Source: Orrella sp037026685 (GTDB lineage: Bacteria; Pseudomonadota; Gammaproteobacteria; Burkholderiales; Burkholderiaceae_B). From it: a stretch of 64,000 nucleotides of DNA. The DNA lies in assembly GCF_037026685.1 (NCBI RefSeq), contig NZ_JBANET010000005.1, positions 62,001-126,000 of the forward strand, given 5' to 3'. Shown here one piece after another: positions 9,811-18,466 of this stretch. The position numbers and the translations under genes are program-made. Under the pieces are notes generated by a model, which saw only the letters and a program-made list of their open reading frames with translations, made no database searches and was not told the origin of the DNA. How positions within the stretch are numbered: position 1 is the first letter of the stretch; every line of letters starts with the position of its first letter.

Positions 9811-11268
9811 TCAGTTCTCCAGCACCCAGGTGTCCTTGGTGCCGCCGCCCTGGCTGCTGTTGACCACCAGCGAGCCCTCGCGCAGGGCCACGCGGCACAG
9901 GCCGCCGGGCACGGTGGTGATCTGCCGCCCGCCGCAGACCACGTAGGGCCGCAAGTCGACGTGGCGCGGCGCGATGCCGTTCTCCACATAGGTGGGCACG
10001 GTGGACAGGGCCAGCGTGGGCTGGGCGATGTAGTTGGCCGGATGGGCGCGCACCCGCGCGCGGAAGGCCTCGATCTCGGCGCGCGAGGCGCCCGGGCCCA
10101 CCAGCATGCCGTAGCCGCCGGCGCCGTGCACTTCCTTGACCACCAGCTCGGCCATGTGCTCTAGCACATAGGACAGTTCCTGCGGCCGGCTGCACTGCCA
10201 CGTGGGCACGTTCGACAGGATGGGCTCCTCGCCCAGGTAGAAGCGGATCATCTCCGGCACGTACAGATAGGTCGACTTGTCGTCGGCGATGCCCGTGCCG
10301 ATGGCGTTGGCCAGGGTGATGCGCCCGGCCCGGTACACCGACAGCAGGCCCGGCACGCCCAGCACCGAATCCGAACGGAAGGCCAGCGGATCGAGAAAGT
10401 CGTCATCGACGCGGCGGTAGATCACGTCCACCCGCTTGGGGCCGTGGGTGGTGCGCATGTAGACCGTATTCTCGTCGACGAACAGGTCGCGCCCCTCGAC
10501 CAGCTCGACCCCCATCTGCTGGGCCAGGAAGGCGTGCTCGAAGTAGGCCGAGTTGTACTGCCCCGGCGTGAGCACCACCACCGTGGGCTCGTCGCCCACC
10601 GGCGAGACATCGCGCAGGCTGTCCAGCAGCAGGTCGGGATAATGCGCCACCGGCGCCACGCGGATGCGGCCGAAGGCATCGGCCATCAGCCGCATCGACA
10701 CCTTGCGGTTCTCCAGCATGTAGGACACGCCCGAGGGCACGCGCAGGTTGTCCTCCAGGACGTAGAACTCGCCCGCGCCGGCGCGCACCACGTCGATGCC
10801 GGCGATGTGGCAATAGACGTCGCCGGGCACGTCCACGTCCTGCATCTCGGGACGGTACTGGGCGTTCATGAAGACCTGCTCGGGCGGGATCTTGCCGGCG
10901 CGCACGATCTCGTGGTCGTGGTAGATGTCGTGCAGGAACAGGTTCAGCGCGCGTGCGCGCTGGCGCAGGCCGGCATCGAGCCGCTGCCACTCGGCGGCCG
11001 GGATGATGCGCGGGATCAGGTCGAAAGGGATCAGGCGCTCGGTGCCTGCCTCGTCGCCGGCCAGCGAGAAGGTGATGCCCACTCGCCGGAAGCTCAGGTC
11101 GGCCTCCACCCGCTTGGCGGTCATCGTCGCGGCCGACTGCGCCGACATCCAGTCGGCGAACTCTCGATAGTGCGGCCGGATCTCCCCCTCGCCGTCGAAC
11201 ATCTCGTCATAGGCCGGCGTCTTGCGCGGCGGCATGCTGGTCATGCGCGGGTTCCTGTCTGTTGTCAT
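9811..11268 (-). CDS. Circularly permuted ATP-grasp peptide ligase-like protein
   Basis: Protein of 485 residues of the COG2308 type (DUF404/DUF407), an ATP-grasp amidoligase fold with permuted domain order. Family hallmarks include YDEMFDGEGEIRPHY near the N-terminus, FDLIPRIIPAAEW, VLEDNLRVPSGVSYMLENR (about residues 155-175), and the C-terminal LVVNSSQGGGTKDTWVLEN. Such enzymes are predicted to join amino acids or peptides using ATP; no product is known. It is first in the operon with alpha-E, transglutaminase and Anbu. Alternative ATGs at 11244 and 11235 would only shorten the disordered N-terminus. Confidence 0.93.
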   Translation of the reverse strand: MTTDRNPRMTSMPPRKTPAYDEMFDGEGEIRPHYREFADWMSAQSAATMTAKRVEADLSFRRVGITFSLAGDEAGTERLIPFDLIPRIIPAAEWQRLDAGLRQRARALNLFLHDIYHDHEIVRAGKIPPEQVFMNAQYRPEMQDVDVPGDVYCHIAGIDVVRAGAGEFYVLEDNLRVPSGVSYMLENRKVSMRLMADAFGRIRVAPVAHYPDLLLDSLRDVSPVGDEPTVVVLTPGQYNSAYFEHAFLAQQMGVELVEGRDLFVDENTVYMRTTHGPKRVDVIYRRVDDDFLDPLAFRSDSVLGVPGLLSVYRAGRITLANAIGTGIADDKSTYLYVPEMIRFYLGEEPILSNVPTWQCSRPQELSYVLEHMAELVVKEVHGAGGYGMLVGPGASRAEIEAFRARVRAHPANYIAQPTLALSTVPTYVENGIAPRHVDLRPYVVCGGRQITTVPGGLCRVALREGSLVVNSSQGGGTKDTWVLEN

Positions 11269-11370
11269 GGCCTGGAGGCGGCGGGTGCCGGCCGCCCGGC
11301 GGGGCGCCTTGTCCTGTCCTCACGCCGGCGCCTGCCTGCGACAAGCAAGCGGCATGCCACGCCCATGCAT

Positions 11371-11383
11371 GCCTAGCATAGGC
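11371..11383 (-). promoter_or_regulatory. Small dyad with -10-like TATGCT upstream of the Anbu operon
   Basis: GCCTA-GCA-TAGGC is a perfect inverted repeat 103 bases before the ATP-grasp start. It overlaps TATGCT on the minus strand (11374-11379), a plausible -10. No good -35 is visible at the right distance, so the call is tentative. Confidence 0.25.
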
Positions 11384-11464
11384 GCGGGGGCCGCCCGCCG
11401 TGTGTCGGTCCCGTTACGGGATGTCCCATTGTGTGGCGGGCAAGCGGGTCGGGGCAAGCCCGTG

Positions 11465-11481
11465 TGCACCGGATTGGTGCA
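11465..11481 (-). terminator. Possible terminator hairpin after the gene ending at 11502
   Basis: TGCACC-GGATT-GGTGCA forms a 6-bp stem 20 bases beyond the stop of the upstream minus-strand gene. A second small stem (GGGC/GCCC) follows. No T-tract is present, so Rho-independent termination is uncertain. Confidence 0.3.
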
Positions 11482-11501
11482 TCAGGCGCGCCGGCAGGAC
11501 A

Positions 11502-12359
11502 CTAGGCGCGCACCCGCAGGAATACGCGGGCATCGAGCACGCGCTGGCCTTCGATCATCAGCTTGAGGTGGCTGATGCCGCGGGCCGGCTCGTCGGCGCA
11601 CCAGCGCGCCAGGGCGGTGCGGGCCGCACGGCTGCACAGCTGGCGGGCCTGCAAGCCGTCCAGCAGGGGTGTCCAGCGCGCCATCGTGCCTTGCGGGTGG
11701 CGCTCGGCCAGCAGTTCCAGGCCCCAGCGCGGCCGCGGGCCGGCCGCGTCCAGGTCGACGATGGCCACGCAGCGGCTGGCCAGCATCCCCAAGGCCTGGG
11801 CCGCCGGCGGCAGGTCCGCCGGCCCGCTTTGCGGCAGTCCCGCCGGGGCCTGGCCTTGCGGCAGCCCCGAGACAAAAAGGCGCAGCGGCTGGCCCGGCCG
11901 GCGGTCGAGCCAGGCGGCGCAGTCGATGGCCGCGCCGGCCGGCAGCCCGTCCAGCCATAGGCGGGCCTGGCCGGCCTGGGCGGCGGGCAGGCCCTGGGCG
12001 CGCAGCCCCTCGATCAGCGCCGGCCATTGCGGCGCGCCGGCCCGCACGTCCTGGCAGGGCAGGGGCACGCTGGCCTGCCCGTGGCGGTTCAGGGTATAGC
12101 GCAGGTACAGCAGGCCCGGCGCGCCGGCGTGCCCGGCGGCGGCCTTGGCCGCCGGGTCCTGCAAGGCCAGGTACAGGTGCGGGCGCACGCCGGGGGTCAG
12201 GCCGCACTCCAGCGCGAAGCCGGCCGTGCCGGCCGGCGCGCGCGGGGCCAGCGCATCGAAGGCCTGCCGCGCGGGCAGGGTCAGCAGGTCGGACGCGATG
12301 GCAGGCGCATGCGCCTGCCACAGGGGCGCAAAGGGCTGCAAGGCGGCAGGCGGGTTCAT
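11502..12359 (-). CDS. Uncharacterised protein coupled to folate cyclo-ligase
   Basis: Not recognised. The frame encodes 285 residues rich in Ala, Leu, Pro and Gly, without signal peptide or membrane segment. Candidate conserved positions are ALECGLTPGVRPHLYLAL (about residues 48-65), LYLRYTLN, WGLELLAE, and the C-terminal GISHLKLMIEGQRVL. The last resembles the HLKL ends of some enzyme families, but not enough to assign a fold. Its ATG overlaps the stop of the folate cyclo-ligase gene (ATGA at 12356-12359), so the two are translationally coupled. Codon use matches the neighbours, which supports a real gene despite the low-complexity composition. Confidence 0.7.
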   Translation of the reverse strand: MNPPAALQPFAPLWQAHAPAIASDLLTLPARQAFDALAPRAPAGTAGFALECGLTPGVRPHLYLALQDPAAKAAAGHAGAPGLLYLRYTLNRHGQASVPLPCQDVRAGAPQWPALIEGLRAQGLPAAQAGQARLWLDGLPAGAAIDCAAWLDRRPGQPLRLFVSGLPQGQAPAGLPQSGPADLPPAAQALGMLASRCVAIVDLDAAGPRPRWGLELLAERHPQGTMARWTPLLDGLQARQLCSRAARTALARWCADEPARGISHLKLMIEGQRVLDARVFLRVRA

Positions 12360-12985
12360 GGCGCCTTGGGCACCCAGCCGGTGGGCGTGAGCACGGCATC
12401 GAGCCGCACGTCATGAGGCGCCGGCCGGTAGTGCGGGTCGTCGATGCGCCCTTCGCGCCAGGCGATGCCGATGGTGGTGTGGGGATGGCCGCGTTCGCGC
12501 AGGGCGGCCAGGGTGCGGTCGTAGTAGCCGCCGCCGTAGCCCAGGCGGTCGGCTTGCGCGGTGTAGCCCAGCGTGGGCACCAGCACCACGTCCGGCAGCG
12601 CAGGCTGGCCGCCCGCCGGCGCCGGGATGCCGTAGGCGCCGGGCTGCATCGGCGTATCCGGCGTCCAGGGATGGAACTCCAGGGGGGCGCCGGCGGTCTT
12701 GACCACGGGCAGCAGCACTTGCAGGCCGGCTTCGGCCCATTGGCGCAGCAAGGGCCGCAGATCGGGTTCGTCCTGCATGGGCCAGAAGGCGGCGACCGAG
12801 GCCGGCGCCGGGCGGCCCTGCTGCGGCGCCTGCTCGCGCGCAATGGCCAGCCAGGTGAACAGCCGCCCGCGCATCAGCAGGGCCTCGCGGCGGCGCTGCG
12901 GTTCGGCGATGCCGGCGCGGGCCTGGCGCAATCGCTGGCGCAGCACGACTGCGTTATCCTTTACGGAATCTTCTTTCACGTTCAT
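12356..12985 (-). CDS. 5-formyltetrahydrofolate cyclo-ligase
   Basis: ATP-dependent enzyme returning 5-formyltetrahydrofolate to the active pool as 5,10-methenyltetrahydrofolate. The protein is 209 residues from the ATG at 12985. The signature LGYGGGYYDRTLAAL lies about residue 145, with VLVPTLGYT just before it; the N-terminal RQRLRQARAG helix supplies the usual Arg/Lys residues. A GTG at 12997 would add four residues. Its ATG overlaps, base for base, the ATG of the divergent lytic transglycosylase gene (CATG at 12983-12986), unless one of them starts further inside. Confidence 0.92.
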   Translation of the reverse strand: MNVKEDSVKDNAVVLRQRLRQARAGIAEPQRRREALLMRGRLFTWLAIAREQAPQQGRPAPASVAAFWPMQDEPDLRPLLRQWAEAGLQVLLPVVKTAGAPLEFHPWTPDTPMQPGAYGIPAPAGGQPALPDVVLVPTLGYTAQADRLGYGGGYYDRTLAALRERGHPHTTIGIAWREGRIDDPHYRPAPHDVRLDAVLTPTGWVPKAP

Positions 12986-14996
12986 GCGGACATACACGAT
13001 GCGGGTTGGGCAGTTGGCAAGGTATCAGAAATCCGCCGGCCGGGTACGCGCCTTGGCCGGCGCGTTGTTGCTGGCCTGTGCCCTGCCTGCGGGCGCACTG
13101 GCGCAGCAGCCGGCCGCCGGCGGCGCGGCCAGCCCGAGCGAGGCCGTGGCGGCCGCGCGCGAGGCCGTCAACCGCAAGCAGTTCGACCGCTTGCCGGCCC
13201 TGGCGGCCCGCGCCCAGGGCGATCCCCTGGGCATGTACGCGCAGTACTGGCTGCTGCGCTATCAGCTCAACGCCGATTCGGTGCCCACGCCCACGGCCGA
13301 GCTCGAACGGTTCATGCGCGAGAACGCCGACGCCTACCTGGCAGACCGGCTGCGCGGCGACTGGATCCTGGCGGCCGCGCGGCGCGGCGACTTCGCCACC
13401 GTGCGCCGCCTGGGCGAGGTCGTCGCGCCCAACGACCAGGTCCGCTGCGCGCAGCTGCAGGCGCGCCACCTGGGCGGCGAGCGCGCCAGCGCCGCGCAGG
13501 CCGAGGCGGTGTTTGCCCCCGGCAATGCCTGCTGGGCCCTGATGGGCCAGCTGGTGGCCGACGGCGTGCTGGGCTGGGACGCGTTGCAGCGCTACCTGCG
13601 CGATGCGCTCGAGAACAACAAGCTGCCCGATGCCCGGCGTGTCGCGGCCTTGATGTTCAAGCCGGACGAGCTGCGCGCCTATGACGCGTTGATGAAGGAT
13701 CCCATGAAGTGGGTGGCGGTGCAGTCCAAGCAGGCCGCCTCGCCGGCCCAGCGCGAGCTGGTCACCGTGGCCTTGTCCCGCCTGGCGCGCAAGGACCGTG
13801 AAACCGGCCTGGCCTACGTGCGGCGCGAGTGGGCCGGCCACCTGCCCAAGTCCTCGCTGCAATGGGTCTATGCCCAGCATGCGCTGGTCGGTGCGCTGAA
13901 CCTGGATGCGGGCGCGCACGAGCTGTACAAGCTGGCCGACGATGTGCGCATGAGCGACTACAACCACGCCTGGCGGGTGCGCACGGCGCTGCGCCAGCCG
14001 CGCATCGACTGGAAGTGGGTCAAGCTCTCGATCGAGCGCATGTCCGAATCCCAGCGCAACGAGCCGGTCTGGGTGTATTGGCATGCCCGCGGGCTGGCCG
14101 CCGCCGGCCGCAAGCAAGAAGCCGAGCGGCAGTTCGCCAGCATTGCCGACCAGTTCAATTTCTATGGCCAGCTGGCCGCCGAAGAGCTGGGGCGCGCCAT
14201 CAGCGTGCCGGCGCGCCCGGCGCCCCTGACCGAGGCCGAGGTCGCCCAGGCGCGCGCCCATCCCGGCCTGTCCCGCGCGGTGGCGCTGTTCAAGCTGGGC
14301 TGGCGCGCCGAGGCCGTGCCCGAATGGAACTACTCGCTGCGCGGCATGAACGACCGCCAGCTGCTGGCCGCCGCCGAGTATGCGCGCCAGGAGCACATCT
14401 ACGATCGCGTGGTCAATACGTCCGAACGCACCACCGCCGAGTTCGATTTCGGCCAGCGCTTCATCGCGCCCTTCGAAGGCAAGGTCAGCGAGCAGTCGCG
14501 CCGGATCGCGCTGGACCCGGCCTGGGTCTATGGCCTGATCCGCCAGGAATCGCGCTTCATTACCGATGCGCGCTCGGTGGTCGGCGCCTCGGGCCTGATG
14601 CAGCTGATGCCCGCCACCGCCAAGTACGTGGCCCAGCGCATCGGCATGCGCGACTTCCATCCCTCGCGCGTGAACGAGTTCGACGTCAACACCGTGCTGG
14701 GCACCCATTACCTGAACATGGTGCTGCAAGACCTGAACGGCTCGCAGGTGCTGGCCAGCGCCGGCTACAACGCCGGCCCGCGCCGCCCGCACCTGTGGCG
14801 CTCGCGCCTGTCGCACCCGGTCGAGGGCGCGATCTTCGCCGAGACCATCCCGTTTACCGAGACGCGCCTGTACGTCAAGAACGTGATGGCCAACGCCACC
14901 TACTATGCCGCGCTCTTCAGCGGCCAGCCCCAGTCGCTCAAGGCGCGGCTGGGCCAGATCGCGCCGCAGCGCGACGAGCGCACCAACCTGCCATGA
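12984..14996 (+). CDS. slt: Soluble lytic murein transglycosylase (Slt70-like)
   Basis: Periplasmic enzyme cleaving peptidoglycan glycan strands with formation of anhydromuramic ends. The N-terminus has a signal peptide: basic RYQKSAGRVR, hydrophobic ALAGALLLACALPAG, then ALAQQ, probably cut after Ala. A long alpha-superhelical domain follows (about residues 50-460). The catalytic SLT domain carries GLIRQESRF with the Glu nucleophile, SGLMQLMPATAKYVA, and SAGYNAGPRR. Two ATGs, at 12984 and 12999, are possible; the second gives a more typical signal peptide. Length of about 670 residues fits Slt70. Cca follows on the same strand. Confidence 0.95.
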   Translation: MRTYTMRVGQLARYQKSAGRVRALAGALLLACALPAGALAQQPAAGGAASPSEAVAAAREAVNRKQFDRLPALAARAQGDPLGMYAQYWLLRYQLNADSVPTPTAELERFMRENADAYLADRLRGDWILAAARRGDFATVRRLGEVVAPNDQVRCAQLQARHLGGERASAAQAEAVFAPGNACWALMGQLVADGVLGWDALQRYLRDALENNKLPDARRVAALMFKPDELRAYDALMKDPMKWVAVQSKQAASPAQRELVTVALSRLARKDRETGLAYVRREWAGHLPKSSLQWVYAQHALVGALNLDAGAHELYKLADDVRMSDYNHAWRVRTALRQPRIDWKWVKLSIERMSESQRNEPVWVYWHARGLAAAGRKQEAERQFASIADQFNFYGQLAAEELGRAISVPARPAPLTEAEVAQARAHPGLSRAVALFKLGWRAEAVPEWNYSLRGMNDRQLLAAAEYARQEHIYDRVVNTSERTTAEFDFGQRFIAPFEGKVSEQSRRIALDPAWVYGLIRQESRFITDARSVVGASGLMQLMPATAKYVAQRIGMRDFHPSRVNEFDVNTVLGTHYLNMVLQDLNGSQVLASAGYNAGPRRPHLWRSRLSHPVEGAIFAETIPFTETRLYVKNVMANATYYAALFSGQPQSLKARLGQIAPQRDERTNLP

Positions 14997-15038
14997 GCGC
15001 GGCCTGAGGATGCCGGCCAGCCGCGCAAGAGCCCCCCG

Positions 15039-16160
15039 ATGAGCCGCCGCGACCCGGCCCCGGCAGCCGAGGACCCCTGCCTGCAGGGACTGTCGGCCTA
15101 CATCGTGGGCGGCGCGGTGCGCGACGAGCTGCTGGGCCTGCCGGCGGGCGACCGCGACTGGGTGGTGGTCGGGGCCAGCCCCGAGGACATGGCCGAGCGC
15201 GGCTTCGTGCCCGTGGGCGGCGATTTCCCGGTCTTCCTGCATCCCCGCACCAAAGAGGAATACGCGCTGGCGCGCACCGAGCGCAAGTCCGGGCGGGGCT
15301 ACCAGGGCTTTACCTTTCACACCGGCGCCGACGTCACGCTGGAAGACGACCTGCGCCGGCGCGACCTGACCGTCAACGCCATCGCCCGCCGCAAGGACGG
15401 CACGCTGGTCGACCCCCTGGGCGGCGAGCGCGACCTGCGCGCGCGCGTGCTGCGTCACGTGGGCCAGGCCTTTGTCGAGGACCCGGTGCGCATCCTGCGG
15501 CTGGCGCGCTTTGCCGCGCGCTTTCCGGATTTCTCGGTGGCGCCCGAGACGCTGGCGCTATGCCGGCGCATGGCCGCCGAGGGCGAGGTCGACGCCCTGG
15601 TGCCCGAGCGGGTGTGGCGCGAAGTCTCGCGCGGGCTGATGGCCTGCCGGCCCTCGCGCATGCTGCAGGTGCTGCAGGATGCGCAGGCCTTGCCGCGCAT
15701 CGCGCCCGGGCTGGCGCCCGGGCCGGCGCAGCTGCAGGCGCTGGACCGCGCGGCCGGCGGCGGACTGCCGCTGCCGGGCCGCTATGCCTTACTGGCGCTG
15801 GCCGCGGACGATGCCGCCGCGCTGGGCAAGCGCTGGCGGGTGCCGGCCGAATGCGCCGACCACGCGCGCCTGCTGCGCGAGGTGCTGGCGCGCGGCCGCG
15901 GCGCGCTGCCGGCGCAGGCCGCGCTGGACCTGATCGAGACCTGCGACGGATTGCGCAAGCCCGAGCGTTTCGAGGCGCTGCTGGAGACAGCCGGCGTGGT
16001 CAGCGAGGAAGTGGACGGGCAGGCCTTGCGGCAGGCGCTGGCCAAGGTGCGCGCGGTCGATGCCGGCCGCGTGGCGCGCGAGCACGCCGGCGAGCCGGGC
16101 CGCATCAAGGCGGCGGTCAGGCAGGCTCGCCTGGCGGCGCTGGCCCCGATGGAGCCATAG
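15039..16160 (+). CDS. cca: CCA-adding tRNA nucleotidyltransferase
   Basis: Adds or repairs the 3' CCA end of tRNAs. The protein is 373 residues. Class II nucleotidyltransferase motifs are clear: YIVGGAVRDELLG (residues about 21-33), GDRDWVVVG with the metal-binding acids, TLEDDLRRRDLTVNAIA for nucleotide recognition, and the EDPVRILRLARFAARF helix. The length and lack of a C-terminal HD phosphohydrolase domain make it the shorter form rather than the multifunctional E. coli type. It starts 42 bases after slt. Confidence 0.95.
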   Translation: MSRRDPAPAAEDPCLQGLSAYIVGGAVRDELLGLPAGDRDWVVVGASPEDMAERGFVPVGGDFPVFLHPRTKEEYALARTERKSGRGYQGFTFHTGADVTLEDDLRRRDLTVNAIARRKDGTLVDPLGGERDLRARVLRHVGQAFVEDPVRILRLARFAARFPDFSVAPETLALCRRMAAEGEVDALVPERVWREVSRGLMACRPSRMLQVLQDAQALPRIAPGLAPGPAQLQALDRAAGGGLPLPGRYALLALAADDAAALGKRWRVPAECADHARLLREVLARGRGALPAQAALDLIETCDGLRKPERFEALLETAGVVSEEVDGQALRQALAKVRAVDAGRVAREHAGEPGRIKAAVRQARLAALAPMEP

Positions 16161-16163
16161 CGC

Positions 16164-17366
16164 CTACAGCGCGTCGCGCCGGTCGCCGCGGGCAAAGCCC
16201 AGCAGCGGCGGGTCGATGCCGCGGCCCACTGCCAGCGCCTTGAACAGCTCGCCCATCTCGGCCTCGGACAGCAGCCTGTGCACCGGGCCGGCCCAGCGGG
16301 CATAGTCGCGCGCCTGCGCCGGGTCGTGTTGCGCCAGCAGTTCGATCAGCCCGGCGTTGCTGAGCAGGCGCGCCTGCGAGGTATAGCCCAGCACGTCCAG
16401 GCCGCCGGCCAGCGCGGCATCGGCCATGGCCGTGAAGTCCACGTGCGCGGTGATGTCCTGCAGGCCCGGCGCCACGAAGGGATCGGCATGGGCGTGGTGG
16501 CGCAGGTGGCACATCAGGGTGCCGCCGGCGCGCTGCGGATGGTAGTACTCGCGCTGCGGAAAGCCGTAGTCGATCAGCAGGGCCGCGCCGCGCACCAGCC
16601 AGCCGCCCAGTTCGCGCATCCAGGCCTCGGCCTGCAGGTTGACCTCGGAGGCGTAGCCGGGCAGGGCGGGCATGCGCGCGGCCACCGCGTCGGCCAGGGT
16701 GTCGTCGGCCGGCCGCTCTTCCCAGGCGAAATCCTCCTGGGCATCGAGCACCACGCCGCGCTCGCACAACCGGTCGGGCGCATGCCAGGCGAACAGCCGC
16801 ACCGGCATGGCGTCCAGCACTTCGTTGGCCAGCACGCAGCCTTCGAAGGCCGCTGGCTGGCTATCGAGCCAGGCGACCTGCCCGTCGAAAGGCGCCAGCC
16901 GCGCTTGCTGGCGCTGGCGCAGGTCGGCCGACACTTCCAGGATCTGGTAGCGCACGGCCATGCCCCGCGCGGCCAGCGCGGCGAGGACCGATTCGGCCAG
17001 CGCGCCCGAACCGGCGCCGAATTCCAGCACGGTATCGGTGCCGGTGGCCGCCAGCACCTGGGCCACCTGCCGGGCCAGGGCCTGGCCGAACAACGGCGTC
17101 AGTTCCGGCGCGGTGGTGAAGTCCCCGGCCGGCGTGCGCGCGTCGCCCGGATCGAGCTTGGCGCTGCCGGCGGTGTAATAGCCCAGGCCGGGCGCATACA
17201 GCGCCAGCCGCATGAATTCGTCGAAAGGCAGCCAGCCGCCGGCCGCCCGCACCGCCGCGCGCAGGTGGGCGGCCACGCGCCCGCTGTGGGCCAGCGCGTC
17301 GGGATGCAAGGCGGGCAGGCCGCGCGCCTGCGCGGTCCGGTTGTAGTCGGAAGGGGACTGGGCCAT
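16164..17366 (-). CDS. SAM-dependent methyltransferase, MidA/NDUFAF7 family
   Basis: Protein of 400 residues (DUF185). It starts with the substrate-side segment FDEFMRLALYAPGLGYYTAGS, then GDFTTAPELTPLFG, and the SAM-binding VLEFGAGSGALAESVL near residue 120. Further family marks are LANEVLDAMPV and LLIDYGF. The eukaryotic homologue methylates an arginine of mitochondrial complex I; bacterial targets are unknown. The ATG at 17366 is preferred to one 48 bases upstream because the extension is not family-like. It is convergent with cca, with only three bases between the two stops. Confidence 0.9.
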   Translation of the reverse strand: MAQSPSDYNRTAQARGLPALHPDALAHSGRVAAHLRAAVRAAGGWLPFDEFMRLALYAPGLGYYTAGSAKLDPGDARTPAGDFTTAPELTPLFGQALARQVAQVLAATGTDTVLEFGAGSGALAESVLAALAARGMAVRYQILEVSADLRQRQQARLAPFDGQVAWLDSQPAAFEGCVLANEVLDAMPVRLFAWHAPDRLCERGVVLDAQEDFAWEERPADDTLADAVAARMPALPGYASEVNLQAEAWMRELGGWLVRGAALLIDYGFPQREYYHPQRAGGTLMCHLRHHAHADPFVAPGLQDITAHVDFTAMADAALAGGLDVLGYTSQARLLSNAGLIELLAQHDPAQARDYARWAGPVHRLLSEAEMGELFKALAVGRGIDPPLLGFARGDRRDAL

Positions 17367-17544
17367 GGCGTGGCGGTGAACGGTTCTGGGCCTGAAGGCA
17401 GCATTCTGCCGCAATTCTCCAGGACGCGCGGCGCGGCGAGCCGGCGGGGCGCGTGGTCCCCGGTTCGCCGCGCCGCGAGCCGGACAGGCAGGCGGGCGCC
17501 TGGTCCCCGCGCAAGAACGGGCCCGCCCGCAGGGCCGCGCCGGC

Positions 17545-18342
17545 CTACAGCTGCCGGTACAGCAGCTTTTCCACGCTGGCCACCTCCTGGCGCAGCCAGG
17601 GCAGTATCTCCTGCTGGCGTTGCGGCGTCATCCGGTTGGAAGTGGCCGCGATGGTCAGCGCGGCGGCCGGCGCGCCGAAGGTGTTGCGCACCGCCAGGCC
17701 GATGGCGGTCACGCCCGGCACGGCCTTCTCCCCGATGGACGCATAGCCCTGCTGGCGCGAGTGCGCCACCACCTGCATCAGGTCCATGGCGTCCAGTTCG
17801 CCGTAGGCGCCCAGGCGGGGGGTGACGGTGTCGACGATGTCCGCCACGTCCTGGTCCGGAAGCACCATCAGCATGGCCAGGCCGCCGGCGTTCACGCCCA
17901 GCGGCTGGCGGCTGCCGATGGGCACGACCGGCGTCTGGATGGGGTAGTGGCCTTGCACGCGGTCGATGCAGACCGCATCGTTGCCGCGCCGGATGAAGAC
18001 GAAGGCGGTATCGCCCGTGGCCTCGGCCAGCCGCTGCAGCGAAGGCCGGCAGACCTCGACCAGGTTGAACTGCGGTGCGGCGGCGATGCCCAGCTCGAAG
18101 ATGAGCGGACCGAGCCGGTAGCGCCGCGTGCCCGCATCGCGCGCCACCATGCCTTCGCGTTCGAGCGCCTTGAGCAGCCGATGGGCGGTGGGGGGCTCGA
18201 AGCCAGCCAGGCGGGCCACGTCCACGAAGCGCAAGCCGGCCTGCTGGTGGTCGGCCAGCAGCTTGAGCACCTGCGCCACCCTGCGTATGCCCTGGGTGCC
18301 GCCTACCGGCGGCTGCCGGCGATTGGGAAATGAAATATCCAT
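17545..18342 (-). CDS. IclR family transcriptional regulator
   Basis: DNA-binding regulator of 265 residues. The winged helix-turn-helix spans about residues 20-85 (GIRRVAQVLKLLADHQQAGLRF, VARLAGFEPPTAHRLLKALEREG), followed by the IclR effector domain with the RGNDAVCIDRVQG and GLAVRNTFGAP segments. It is divergent from the deacetylase-LVIVD-GTPase-amidase operon and most likely controls it in response to a pathway metabolite. The ATG at 18342 is chosen because it mirrors the start region of the divergent gene and lies within a repeated dyad; an upstream ATG would add 23 unlikely residues. Confidence 0.93.
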   Translation of the reverse strand: MDISFPNRRQPPVGGTQGIRRVAQVLKLLADHQQAGLRFVDVARLAGFEPPTAHRLLKALEREGMVARDAGTRRYRLGPLIFELGIAAAPQFNLVEVCRPSLQRLAEATGDTAFVFIRRGNDAVCIDRVQGHYPIQTPVVPIGSRQPLGVNAGGLAMLMVLPDQDVADIVDTVTPRLGAYGELDAMDLMQVVAHSRQQGYASIGEKAVPGVTAIGLAVRNTFGAPAAALTIAATSNRMTPQRQQEILPWLRQEVASVEKLLYRQL

Positions 18343-18466
18343 ATAGTGGAAGTTGTCTCCTTGTTCGTTGACGCCGCCTATCCACATACATAGATTGGAC
18401 GCCAGCCGCACGGAATGCTAGCCGGAGCGGTCCCCGAGGTACAAGGAAATTTCACTATATGGATAT
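18335..18466. promoter_or_regulatory. Divergent control region with mirrored 17-base operator-like repeats
   Basis: The same 17-base sequence, TTCCACTATATGGATAT in the regulator copy (minus strand, 18335-18351) and TTTCACTATATGGATAT in the deacetylase copy (plus strand, 18450-18466), covers both divergent start codons; only one base differs. Each holds a TCCA-n5-TGGA-type dyad. A looser TCCA-n11-TGGA dyad lies between them (18381-18399). The layout suggests IclR operators overlapping the translation starts. Confidence 0.55.

Noticed and set aside
12954..15458. 834-codon minus-strand frame antisense to slt and cca
   Set aside because: Low-complexity His/Gly/Ala/Arg composition with no motifs, while both plus-strand genes beneath it have full catalytic motifs.
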